Counted from the first letter of the stretch, positions 35,507 to 44,426 are shown. The stretch: DNA of 64,000 nucleotides from Chthoniobacter flavus (GCA_945861435.1 CAMAUX010000001.1:62001-126000), one strand, 5' to 3'. A program made the numbers and translations. Notes: generated from the letters alone by a model not told the origin.

Positions 35507-36991
35507 TCAGGAGAGGATGTCGTGGATGACGTGGCCGTGGACGTCGGTGAGGCGGCGGCGGGTGCCGTTGTTGTAGAAGGTGAGTTTTTCGTGATCGACG
35601 CCGAGGAGGTGCAGCGCCGTGGCGTGCAGGTCGTAGCAGTAGGTGGGATGCTCTGCAGCCTTGGCGCCGAGTGCGTCGGTGCTGCCGTGCGCGGTGCCGC
35701 CTTTCACCCCACCCCCAGCCATCCATGCGGTGAATGCGCCCGGGTTGTGGTCGCGCCCCTTGCCCTGCGCTGCCGGTTGGCGGCCAAATTCAGTCGTGCA
35801 GATGATGAGCGTGCTTTCCAAGAGGCCGCGAGATTGGAGGTCGGTGAGGAGTGCGGCGGCGCCGGAGTCGAGGACAGGACCCCAGTAACCGTGGTCGCGC
35901 ACGACGTCTTCGTGGCTGTCCCAGTTTGGGCGGATTTTTTTCGCGGCGGTGTTTTCTGCGCCGCAATAGATCTGGACGAAGCGGACGCCGCGTTCGACGA
36001 GGCGGCGCGCGAGGAGGCATTGGCGGCCGAAGGGGCCGATGTCCTCGTGATCCAGCTGGTAGAGGCTTTTGGTGGCGTCGGTTTCGCCACGGAGATCGGT
36101 GGCCTCGGGCGCGCTCAGCTGCAGGCGCGCGGCGAGTTCGTAAGCGCCAATGCGGGCCTCGAGTTCGGAGTTGCCGGCGCGCGATTCAGCGTGGGCGCGG
36201 TTGAGGGTGTTGAGAAAATTGCGTCCGGCTTGTTCGGTGTCGCCGCGCAGGTGCGCGAAGTCTTTCTGGGGAAAGAGGTCGGCGATGGGCGGCTGTGCAG
36301 GGTCGGTGTTGAGAGTGGTGCCTTGGTGAATGGCGGGGAGAAAGCCTGCGCCCCAGTTAATCACGCCGCCGGGTGGAAGGCCGCGCGGGTCCGGCAGTAC
36401 GACGAAGGCGGGGAGGTCTGCGGATGCGCTGCCGAGGCCGTAGGTGACCCATGCGCCCATGCTGGGAAAGCCCGGGAGGATGAAGCCGCTGTTGGCCATG
36501 AACATGGCGGGACCGTGCAGGGCGGATTTGCTCTGCATGGAGTGGAGGAAGGCGATGTCGTCGACGCGTTGTGCGAGTTTTGGAAAGAGGTCGCTGATCC
36601 AGCGGCCGCATTGGCCGTGCTGGCGGAAGGGCCAGTAGCTGCCCTGACAGTTGCCGGGTTTGGAGGCGAAGAACTGGACTTTGCCGTCGGGGTCGAAGGG
36701 TTTGCCCTGTCGGTTGGTGAGCTCGGGTTTGTAGTCCCATGTGTCGACATGGCTGAGGCCGCCGGGACAGAAGATCTGGATGACAGCGGTGGCTTTGGGA
36801 GGATGGTGCAGGCCCTTGTGTGGGGCGTTGTCGGTGGCGGCTTGCGCTTCGTTGATGAGAGCGGCGAGAGCGACGCCGCCGAGGCCGCCTCCGATCTGCC
36901 AGAGGAAGTCGCGCCGGTGGAGAGGCTCACACGGAGGCACAAAGGCACCAAGGGGGGGGAGGGGTTGAGAGGGGAGGGGCGTTCTGGTCAT
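35507..36991 (-). CDS. DUF1501 secreted protein
   Basis: A 494-residue protein if started at the ATG at 36991. The family core begins LHRRDFLWQIGGGLGGVALA, a Tat-like signal with RRDF; FCPGGLSHVDTWDYKPEL and CTTEFGRQP...RDHNPGAFTAWMAGGG follow, as is usual. The ~20 codons before the core are encoded by repeat DNA of array 1; a GTG at 36940 (four codons before the core) is an alternative start. DUF1501 normally follows PSD1 directly; here 1.2 kb of repeats and a GxxExxY gene lie between. Function is unknown; family members are sulfatase-fold-like. Confidence 0.9.
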   Translation of the reverse strand: MTRTPLPSQPLPPLGAFVPPCEPLHRRDFLWQIGGGLGGVALAALINEAQAATDNAPHKGLHHPPKATAVIQIFCPGGLSHVDTWDYKPELTNRQGKPFDPDGKVQFFASKPGNCQGSYWPFRQHGQCGRWISDLFPKLAQRVDDIAFLHSMQSKSALHGPAMFMANSGFILPGFPSMGAWVTYGLGSASADLPAFVVLPDPRGLPPGGVINWGAGFLPAIHQGTTLNTDPAQPPIADLFPQKDFAHLRGDTEQAGRNFLNTLNRAHAESRAGNSELEARIGAYELAARLQLSAPEATDLRGETDATKSLYQLDHEDIGPFGRQCLLARRLVERGVRFVQIYCGAENTAAKKIRPNWDSHEDVVRDHGYWGPVLDSGAAALLTDLQSRGLLESTLIICTTEFGRQPAAQGKGRDHNPGAFTAWMAGGGVKGGTAHGSTDALGAKAAEHPTYCYDLHATALHLLGVDHEKLTFYNNGTRRRLTDVHGHVIHDILS

Positions 36992-37256
36992 GGGAGTATT
37001 TCTTGGTGCCATTGTGCCTTGGTGTGAGGTGCAGTTGAGGGATCTCACACGGAGGCACAAAGGCACCAAGGGGGGAGAGGGGGTGAGAGGGGAGGACGTT
37101 CTGGTGATGGGAGTATTTCTTGGTGCCATGGTGCCTTGGTGTGAGATGCAGCTGAGGGATCTCACACGGAGGCACAAAGGCACCAAGGGGGGAGAGGGGT
37201 TGAGAGGGAGAGGTGTTCTGGTGATGGGAGTATTTCTTGGTGCCTTGGTGTGAGGC
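36926..37256. repeat. Hairpin-repeat array 1 (family 1), three units
   Basis: Units begin at 36926, 37044 and 37161 (periods 118 and 117; the last unit is cut to ~95). Each unit has a 27-nt arm starting CTCACACGG, a ~49-nt G/A-rich loop, and a second arm complementary to the first at 24 of 27 positions (for unit 1: 36926-36952 and 37002-37028). The array begins at the stop codon of the GxxExxY gene and ends inside the coding start of DUF1501. Confidence 0.95.
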
Positions 37257-37646
37257 TCAGTTCGCTACGCGTTTGATGCCGTCTTTGAGCAGCTCTTCCC
37301 CAAAGTTGATGAGCAGTCCGAGGCGCGTGTCGGTGAGTCTGAGATAGGTGAGCAGTTGCTTGGAGTGCACCGGGGCGAGTTTTTCCACGGACTTCAATTC
37401 CACGATGAAACAGTCGTTGATGATGAGGTCGGCGCGGAATCCCATGTCGAAGTGCACGCCTTCAAAGGTGACGGGGATGGGTTTTTCACGTTCCACCTCG
37501 TAGCCTCGCTCCGTGAGTTTTTTCTGCAGAAGGACGGTGTAAACGCTTTCCAGAAGTCCTGGGCCGAGGGCGATGTGGAGGTGCAGGGCGTCGGCAATCA
37601 CGTCTGAGGCGATGGCGTCGAGTGCGTGCGGGATGGGGGCATTCAC
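37257..37646 (-). CDS. GxxExxY protein (PD-(D/E)XK nuclease-like fold, PDDEXK_3)
   Basis: A 129-residue intact protein with a GTG start (37646). The namesake motif is G30-LLE-SVY36. The nuclease-like core is RADLIINDCFIVELKSVEKL with D73, E83 and K85; LLTYLRLTDTRLGLLINFG and LKDGIKRV complete the family. No biochemical function is established for the family. It is embedded between two arrays of hairpin repeats: its stop codon is the border of array 1 and the first arm of array 2 begins 14 bases upstream of its start. The whole block separates PSD1 from DUF1501. Confidence 0.95.
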   Translation of the reverse strand: MNAPIPHALDAIASDVIADALHLHIALGPGLLESVYTVLLQKKLTERGYEVEREKPIPVTFEGVHFDMGFRADLIINDCFIVELKSVEKLAPVHSKQLLTYLRLTDTRLGLLINFGEELLKDGIKRVAN

Positions 37647-37660
37647 GGATGGAGAGGGAT

Positions 37661-38203
37661 GTCACACGGGGGGCACAAAGGCACCAAGGGGAGTGGAAGA
37701 AAGGGTTTTGGTCATCGTCAGGAGTTCTTCGCGAAAGACAGGATCGGTGGATCTCCCGCCGCGCCACGAAGGGAAGAAAATGGGGATGAGAGGTTGAGGG
37801 GGGAGAGGCGATCTGGTGGTTGGGGATCATCTTGGTGCCTTAGTGCCTTGGTGTGAGATGCAGCTGCGGGATCTCACACGGAGGCACAAAGGCACCAAGG
37901 GGGGAGAGGGGGTGAGAGGGGGAGGTGTTCTGGTGATTGGGAGTATTTCTTGGTGCCATTGTGCCTTGGTGTGAGGTGTGCAGCTGAGGGATGTCACACG
38001 GAGGCACAAAGGCACCAAGGGGGGAGGGGGTGAGAGGGGAGGTGTTCTGGTGATTGGGAGTATTTCTTGGTGCCTTGGTGCCTTGGTGTGAGATGCAGTT
38101 GAGGGATCTCACACGGAGGCACAAAGGCACCAAGGGGGGAGGGGGGTTGAGAGGGAGAGGTGTTCTGGTGATGGGAGTATTTCTTGGTGCCTTGGTGTGA
38201 GGC
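37661..38203. repeat. Hairpin-repeat array 2 (family 1), four units, first one interrupted
   Basis: Arms start at 37661, 37873, 37993 and 38108. The first unit is split by about 97 bases of unrelated sequence (37692-37788) between its left arm and loop remnant; its right arm is 37831-37857. The other units have periods of 120 and 115, and the last is truncated like the last unit of array 1. The array ends exactly at the PSD1 stop codon, with the same border text TGTGAGGCTCAG as array 1. Confidence 0.95.
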
Positions 38204-41122
38204 TCAGTCGAGGTAGACGAATTCGTTGGCGTTGATGAGCATCCGGCACAGAGCGAAGAGGTCTTGTTGGGAGACGAGCGCTTCTGCGGCCCGCAGCTCG
38301 GTGGGAGAGGGCTCACGCTGGAAGGCGAGCGCGAAGGCGCGTTGGATTCTGGCGGAGCCGACAGCGGCTTCCTTCTCGATGCGCGAGGCCATGTGGGTGG
38401 CCTGACGCAGCATGAACTCGTTGTTGGAAAGCGTGAGCGCTTGGAGGGCTGTGGTGGTGCGCATCCGCGCAGGGGCGAGGTTGGCGGGGTCGGGACAGTC
38501 CAGTGTGGTCATGAACCGATGCGGGGTGGTGCGGACGAGGAACCGGTAGATGCTGCGACGCCAAAGCTCCGGCTTCTCAGGCGCGACGTAGCGGTACACG
38601 GGAGCATACGCGCCGATGTAGTCGAAGTCTTTGAAGCCGGGACCGCCGGCCTTGAGGTCGAGCTTGCCGCTTGTCGCGAGGACGGCGTCGTGGACGGATT
38701 CGGCGTCGAGACGGCGCGGGTTCTGTCGCCAGAGAAGGCGGTTGTTGGAATCGAGCGCGGTGGCTTTGGGATCCGCGGTGAGCGAGGATTGCCGGTAGAT
38801 GGCGCTGGTGACGATGAGGCGGTGCAGGTGTTTGAGGCTCCATCCGGCGCGCAGGAGTTCTGCGGCGAGCCAGTCGAGCAGTTCGGGATGGGAGGGTTTG
38901 TCGCCGCCGAGCCCGAAATCGCTGGGGGTGGTGACGATCCCCTGGCCGAAGTGATGGTGCCAGAGGCGGTTCACGATCACCCGGCGCGTGAGCGGATTGT
39001 CGGGGTGGGTGATCCATTCGGCGAGGGCGCGGCGGCGTGCGCCTTCGGTCGTGGCGTTGTCGCCAAAGGCTGCGGGCGCGTGTTGCGCCCACGTGAAGGC
39101 GGACGGGGTGACCTCTGCGGCTTCGTCTTCGGGATTGCCGCGCCGATGCACTTTGATGACGGGCAGATCGGGCTGCGGAGTTGCGGCGTAGACCAGTTCG
39201 GGATCGACGAGTTTTTTGAGCGCGGATTCCGCCTGCGCGACTTGGTTGCGCAGTTCTTTGAGACGCGCTGTGTCGGCGGGGGAGAGCTGGGATTCCTCGG
39301 CGCCGGGGGCGAGTTTTGGGTCGCCGAGAAAGAGGAGGTCGCTGCCGATGCCGTCACCGCCGTCGGTGGCGATGAGCGAGAGGGTCCTGGCGTTGGGCGG
39401 GATTTCGATGTCGAGTGCGGCGGTCTCGTCTTTGCGCATCTTGAGCTTTTGGAATTTGAGCTCGGCATCGACATAGACGGTGAAGTCCGCGAGCGACGCA
39501 GCGGCATTGGCGAAGGCACCGAAGCCGACAAGGCCCGTGAGGCGCATGGAGCGAAGGCCCGCCATTTCGCGGAGTTTTGGGAGATCGAAGGTGATGCCGC
39601 TGTTGGCATGCATGCCGAGCATGGTGTGGCCCTTGGAGGCGAAATCGGTGTCACCGAGCTTTGTGCTGCGCTGGGCGTTGAGGGGGCGGTTTGCGATGGT
39701 GTCCCATGAGTGGCCGCTGGTGGACGGGACGCCCTTCACCGGGGTGTTGTCCGCGACGAGGACGGTCGTCCTGCCGTCGGGCACGAAGACTGCGAGGACG
39801 CCTGGGACGTGCTCGACCTTCTGGAGTTGGTTGGCCGGGATATCGCGGTGATAGCCCTGCTTTTCGTTGGTGATCGCGCCGCTTTTACGGTCGATGCCGG
39901 AGTTTTCGGGAAGGACGGAGGCGAGTGGGAGGCCTTCGCCGCTGAGCTTCACCAATTCGGCACGGAGATCGGTGAGGGTCTTGGTGAGACGCGTTTTGTC
40001 GGCGGTATGGCGTGCGACCTCGGCGGTGTCGATGGGGCGGTTGTCGCGTTTCACGCCGGCGAAGACGGCCCAGAGGCCGTAGTATTCGCGTTGGGAGATG
40101 GGGTCGAGTTTGTGGTCGTGGCAGCGGGCGCAGTTGATGGTGATGGCCATCGTGGAGGTGGCGACTTGCGTGACGATGTCGTCGAGGTCGCCGGCGCGGG
40201 CGGCGCGTCTGAGCATGGGGCTCTGGGTTTCGACGTGGCCGACGAAGTCCCACGGACCGGCGGCGAGGAAACCCGTGGCGATGACGGACTGCGGGTCTTT
40301 GGGAGCGAGGACGTCACCCGCGATTTGTTCCCGAAGGAAGAGGTCGTAAGGTTTGTCGGCGTTGAGTGAGGCGATGACGTAGTCGCGGTAGTGCCATGCA
40401 TTGGGGCGGAGTTGATCGCGCTCGAAGCCGTGGGTGTCAGCGTAGTGGGCGATGTCGAGCCAGTGGCGGGCCCAGCGTTCGCCGTAGTGCGGGGAAGCGA
40501 GGAGTTCGTCGACGAGGCGGTCGTAGGCGCGGGGATCGGGGTCGTGGACGAATTTTTCGACCTGTTCGGATGAGGGAGGAAGCCCGAGCAGATCGAAGCT
40601 GAGGCGGCGGACAAGCGTGCGTCGGTCGGCTTCGGGCGATGGGGCGAGTCCGGCAGACTGGAGCTTGGCGCGGACGAATGCGTCGATGGACGGGGCTGGT
40701 CCGAAGTCGGTTCGCAGCGGCTGGACGGACCAATGGTCGAGGCGCGAGTCGCGGGATGCTGCGCGGTCGGTGTCGTTGTCTGGCCAGACGGCGCCTTCCT
40801 CGATCCAGAGGCGCACGAGCGCGACTTGGGCGGGTGACAGGGGCTCGCCCTTGGGTGGCATCTTCTGGTCCTGATCTTCGGTGGTGACGCGTTGGAGGAG
40901 AGGGGATTTGTCGGGCTGGCCGGCGATGATGGCGGGGCCGGATTCGCCGCCCTTGAATGCGTGGGGCTTGGCGTCGAGGCGGAGGTTGGCCTTCACTTTT
41001 TTTTGGCCGTGGCACTCGATGCAGCGGTCGTGGAGAAGGGGGCGGATTTCCTTTTCAAAATCCACGGCGGCGCGCAGCACGGTGGTGGAGAGGAGGAGGG
41101 TGGCGAGGAGGCGGCGTTTCAT
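38204..41122 (-). CDS. PSD1-type cytochrome protein (PSCyt1 + DUF1549 + DUF1553)
   Basis: A 972-residue exported protein. After the signal, CIECH (residues 34-38) starts the PSCyt1 heme domain; DUF1549 follows (LVRRLSFDLLGLPPSSEQV, GERWARHWLDIAHYADTHG and a second CARCHDHKLDPI). The middle has a concanavalin-like insert (about 480-600), and DUF1553 forms the end (TRRVIVNRLWHHHFGQGIV, LHRLIVTSAIYRQSS, LDCPDP). Length and order are normal. The natural partner DUF1501 lies downstream beyond the GxxExxY/repeat block. It follows the alpha/beta-hydrolase gene by 10 bases. Confidence 0.95.
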   Translation of the reverse strand: MKRRLLATLLLSTTVLRAAVDFEKEIRPLLHDRCIECHGQKKVKANLRLDAKPHAFKGGESGPAIIAGQPDKSPLLQRVTTEDQDQKMPPKGEPLSPAQVALVRLWIEEGAVWPDNDTDRAASRDSRLDHWSVQPLRTDFGPAPSIDAFVRAKLQSAGLAPSPEADRRTLVRRLSFDLLGLPPSSEQVEKFVHDPDPRAYDRLVDELLASPHYGERWARHWLDIAHYADTHGFERDQLRPNAWHYRDYVIASLNADKPYDLFLREQIAGDVLAPKDPQSVIATGFLAAGPWDFVGHVETQSPMLRRAARAGDLDDIVTQVATSTMAITINCARCHDHKLDPISQREYYGLWAVFAGVKRDNRPIDTAEVARHTADKTRLTKTLTDLRAELVKLSGEGLPLASVLPENSGIDRKSGAITNEKQGYHRDIPANQLQKVEHVPGVLAVFVPDGRTTVLVADNTPVKGVPSTSGHSWDTIANRPLNAQRSTKLGDTDFASKGHTMLGMHANSGITFDLPKLREMAGLRSMRLTGLVGFGAFANAAASLADFTVYVDAELKFQKLKMRKDETAALDIEIPPNARTLSLIATDGGDGIGSDLLFLGDPKLAPGAEESQLSPADTARLKELRNQVAQAESALKKLVDPELVYAATPQPDLPVIKVHRRGNPEDEAAEVTPSAFTWAQHAPAAFGDNATTEGARRRALAEWITHPDNPLTRRVIVNRLWHHHFGQGIVTTPSDFGLGGDKPSHPELLDWLAAELLRAGWSLKHLHRLIVTSAIYRQSSLTADPKATALDSNNRLLWRQNPRRLDAESVHDAVLATSGKLDLKAGGPGFKDFDYIGAYAPVYRYVAPEKPELWRRSIYRFLVRTTPHRFMTTLDCPDPANLAPARMRTTTALQALTLSNNEFMLRQATHMASRIEKEAAVGSARIQRAFALAFQREPSPTELRAAEALVSQQDLFALCRMLINANEFVYLD

Positions 41123-41132
41123 TTCCAGCGGG

Positions 41133-42239
41133 CTATTTCGAAGTGATCTCCGCGGTTTTCACAGCGCCGCGCAGGGAGGATTTGAGGAAGGATTCGGTGA
41201 GGTTGTTTGCGGCCTGGGCATCGCCCTTGAGGTGCGCGTTCAAGAAGAGGAGGGTGGCGGCGCGTGTGATGGGTTGGACGTCTTCGCGCGTCGGTGACGG
41301 CTGTGCCTTGCGCTCGGAGCCTGTGGAATCGGTGAAGTCGAGGTGCCTTGCGTTTTCCAGCCAGAGAAACTTGTGGGCGCCCTGCGGCCAGAGGGCGAAG
41401 GCTTCGCGGCGGTTTTCGGCGGTGAGGCCGTTCTGCTGTCGGTCTTGGGAGCCGGAGATGCCGAGCAGCGGGGCGCGGAGGGAGGCGAAACTTTCCCGGA
41501 GGAAGAAGGGTTCGCCGACGCCTTGGGGGGAGAGGGCGACGCCGCACTTCACGCGTGGATCGCGGAGGTCGGGGCCAAGGCCCTTGCCGGGTTCGACGAC
41601 TGGGGTGAGCCAGTCGAGCGCGGGTCGCATGCCGCAGACGACCATGGTGGTGAAGGCGCCGAAGGAGTGCCCCATGACGCCGATGTGTTGGAGGTCGAGC
41701 TTGCCGCGGAGTTTTGCATGGGAGCGGTTCCATTCCGTGGCGCAATCGATGGCGAAGCTGATGTCCTTGGGGCGTGCGAAGATTTCGTTGGAGTCATGGA
41801 TCATGGCCTCGAGGTTCTTCATGAGCTGAAGACCCTGTGTGATGCGCTGGCGGTTGCTGCCGGTGTGTTCGAGGCAGAGCACCGCGTAACCGTGGGAGGC
41901 GAGGTGCTGGGCTTGTGCAAAGTGCGTATCCCAGTCTCCGCCCGCGCCGTGGGAGAGGATGACCACGGGGAAGGGGCCTGGGGTTCCGGGAATGTGCACC
42001 TTGAGGGGAACCTTGCGGCCGCTGGTGGGGTCTTCCTTTTCTGTGCGGGCCGCGAACAGGCGCGGGCGGTTGCGGGTTGTGGATGGAGCCGGCTCGCGGG
42101 AGGGGTCGGCGAGGTTTGGGAACTCGAGGGATTCGACTGGGAGCGGGCCGCGAGCGGAGAAGTCAGCGGAGAGGAGCGGGGCCAGCGGGGCGAGGAGGAG
42201 AGCGGCGAGGAGGGGGGCGATGCGGCTCATGGGGCTCAT
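41133..42239 (-). CDS. Secreted alpha/beta-hydrolase (PAF-acetylhydrolase/DLH-like)
   Basis: A 368-residue protein with signal core ALLLAPLAPLLSAD. Motifs: VVILSHGAGGDWDTH (oxyanion region), GVMGHSFGAFTT (nucleophile), ISGSQDRQQ (acid) and NARHLDFTD (His), the arrangement of the platelet-activating-factor acetylhydrolase/cutinase-like group. Two starts are possible, 42239 and 42230. It is 10 bases upstream of PSD1, so the two are co-transcribed; a lipase or deacylase for exported substrates is likely. Confidence 0.85.
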   Translation of the reverse strand: MSPMSRIAPLLAALLLAPLAPLLSADFSARGPLPVESLEFPNLADPSREPAPSTTRNRPRLFAARTEKEDPTSGRKVPLKVHIPGTPGPFPVVILSHGAGGDWDTHFAQAQHLASHGYAVLCLEHTGSNRQRITQGLQLMKNLEAMIHDSNEIFARPKDISFAIDCATEWNRSHAKLRGKLDLQHIGVMGHSFGAFTTMVVCGMRPALDWLTPVVEPGKGLGPDLRDPRVKCGVALSPQGVGEPFFLRESFASLRAPLLGISGSQDRQQNGLTAENRREAFALWPQGAHKFLWLENARHLDFTDSTGSERKAQPSPTREDVQPITRAATLLFLNAHLKGDAQAANNLTESFLKSSLRGAVKTAEITSK

Positions 42240-42341
42240 GGGGGGATGAACGGGGCGAGATTGGAGGGTGCGCGAGAGGTATGACCAGTAGATCTTTCCG
42301 TGGCGGGCTTCTTAGGCGCTTCCGGTTTGGGGAGGCGTCTC

Positions 42342-42383
42342 TGGAAAAGGAGAAGGCGGTGGAGCTTGCGCCCCACCGCCTCT
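42342..42383 (-). terminator. Rho-independent terminator of amtB-glnK
   Basis: On the minus strand a GC-rich hairpin (AGGCGGTGG / CCACCGCCT, 42354-42362 with 42373-42381) is followed by CTTTTCC. It lies 37 bases after the PII stop codon. Confidence 0.75.
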
Positions 42384-42419
42384 GTTTCCCCTGCTGAGTA
42401 TTGCTAACTGGCTGCCGGA

Positions 42420-42848
<429 letters not shown>

Positions 42849-44426
42849 TTAGAGGACGTAGCCTTCTTCGCCGTGGTCGCTGACATCGAGGCCGGCCTGT
42901 TCGTCTTCGGCGGTGGGGCGGAGGCCGATGACGGCCTTGATGATGTAGGCGATGACCGCGGTGGCCACGATGGAGATGACCAGGGTGATGGCGACCGCCT
43001 TGAGCTGAGGCCCGAGGAGGCTGCCTTCGGCGACGATCTTGGCGAGGCCGTTCTTGGCGGCGTAGGCGTTGGCTTCGAGCAGGTTGCCGTTCACTTTGTT
43101 GTCAGCGAGGATGCCGGTGATGACCGCACCCAGAGTGCCGCCGACAGCGTGCACGCCGAAGGTGTCGAGTGCGTCGTCATAGCCGAGGAGGCCCTTGAGC
43201 TTCATGACCGCGAAGTAGGGCACGAGGCCCGCGAGGACGCCGATGAGCATGGCGCCCGAGGTATTGACGAAGCCGCAGGCCGGGGTGATGACGACGAGAC
43301 CGGCGACGATGCCCGAGCAGAAGCCGAGGATCGAAGGATGACCGCGGAAGATCCACTCGGTGAGGGCCCACACGAAGCCAGCGGTGGCCGCGGCGAGGGT
43401 GGTGGTGGTGAAGGCGTTGGCCGCGATGCCGTCGGCGGCGAGGGCGGAGCCGGCGTTGAAGCCGTACCAGCCTACCCAGAGCATGCCGGTGCCGACCATG
43501 CAGAGCACCATGGAGTGCGGGGCCATCTTCTCTTTGCCGAAGCCTGCGCGCTTGCCGAGGATGAGGCAGAGGACGAGTGCGGACCAGCCGGAGGTCATGT
43601 GGACCACGGTGCCGCCGGCGAAGTCGATGGCGGGGATGGCTGCGTCGCCGTTCCAGACGCCGTTCATGAGACCGGAGACGCCCCAGACCATGTGAGCCAT
43701 GGGGAAGTAGACGACGAACATCCAGACGGTGATGAAGGCCATGACGGCGGAGTACTTCATGCGTTCAGCGATGGCGCCGACGATGAGTGCCGGGGTGATG
43801 ATGGCGAACATGAGCTGGTACATGGAGAAGACGTTCTGGGAAACCCAGTAGCAGTAGTCCGTGTTCGGGGCTGAGGTGACGTCCTTCATGAAGAAGAACT
43901 CCGAGCCACCGAGGTAGGCGCTCTCAAAGTTCTTCCCGAAGACGAGGCTGTAGCCGAAAGCCCACCAGAGGACGGCCACGAGGCCCGCGCAGCCGAGGCA
44001 CTGTGCGCAGACGCTGAGGACGTTCTTCTTGCGAACTAGGCCGCCGTAGAAGAGGGCGAGACCCGGGAGGGTCATGAAGAGCACCAGAGCAGCGCTCGCC
44101 ATGAGCCACGCGTTGTGACCGGGACCTGCCACGCCCACGGAGGGAGTGATGAGGCCTTCGGGGATGGTCGGGTTGCCGTCCTTATCCTTCGGGCCGGTCT
44201 TCAGTTCGGTCGTGGGATCGACGTTGTTGAGGTAAGCCTCCAACCCCGCCACACGCTGCTCGAGTGTGGGTTTGGGCGGCTCAGGCTTGGCGTCTGCAGC
44301 AGCAGGAGCCGGGGCGGCCGGAGCTGCGGCTGGCGGCGCGGCCGGATCCTGTGCGAGCATTGCGGGTGCCGCCCATGACAGCAGTGCTGCCAGGGCGATG
44401 GTCAGGGTTTTGTGGGTTCGTTTCAT
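42849..44426 (-). CDS. amtB: Ammonium transporter AmtB
   Basis: A 525-residue Amt channel. A signal peptide (MKRTHKTLTIALAALLSWAA) and an Ala/Pro-rich linker with a short coiled region (~residues 25-80) precede eleven membrane segments beginning near 105 (WLMASAALVLFMTLPGLALF). Key residues: DFAGGTVVHMTSG holds the Asp and first pore His, DTFGVHAVGG the second pore His. The ~80-residue extra N-terminus is known from other bacterial Amt subgroups. It is transcribed with the PII gene from a likely sigma-54 promoter at 44513-44530. Confidence 0.96.
   Translation of the reverse strand: MKRTHKTLTIALAALLSWAAPAMLAQDPAAPPAAAPAAPAPAAADAKPEPPKPTLEQRVAGLEAYLNNVDPTTELKTGPKDKDGNPTIPEGLITPSVGVAGPGHNAWLMASAALVLFMTLPGLALFYGGLVRKKNVLSVCAQCLGCAGLVAVLWWAFGYSLVFGKNFESAYLGGSEFFFMKDVTSAPNTDYCYWVSQNVFSMYQLMFAIITPALIVGAIAERMKYSAVMAFITVWMFVVYFPMAHMVWGVSGLMNGVWNGDAAIPAIDFAGGTVVHMTSGWSALVLCLILGKRAGFGKEKMAPHSMVLCMVGTGMLWVGWYGFNAGSALAADGIAANAFTTTTLAAATAGFVWALTEWIFRGHPSILGFCSGIVAGLVVITPACGFVNTSGAMLIGVLAGLVPYFAVMKLKGLLGYDDALDTFGVHAVGGTLGAVITGILADNKVNGNLLEANAYAAKNGLAKIVAEGSLLGPQLKAVAITLVISIVATAVIAYIIKAVIGLRPTAEDEQAGLDVSDHGEEGYVL

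Noticed and set aside
36926-38203. The repeat arrays as a CRISPR array
   Set aside because: Units are ~118 nt with internal inverted arms and no unique spacers of constant length; the parts between the arms are similar in all units; no cas genes are near.
36926-38203. Classical transposon (IS) explanation for the block
   Set aside because: No transposase or recombinase frame is present, and no target-site duplication could be identified at the borders.
37827-38316. Repetitive small proteins read from the arrays (MVPLCLRV-type frames)
   Set aside because: They arise only from the repeat sequence in several frames, without start sites or conservation of amino acids over DNA.
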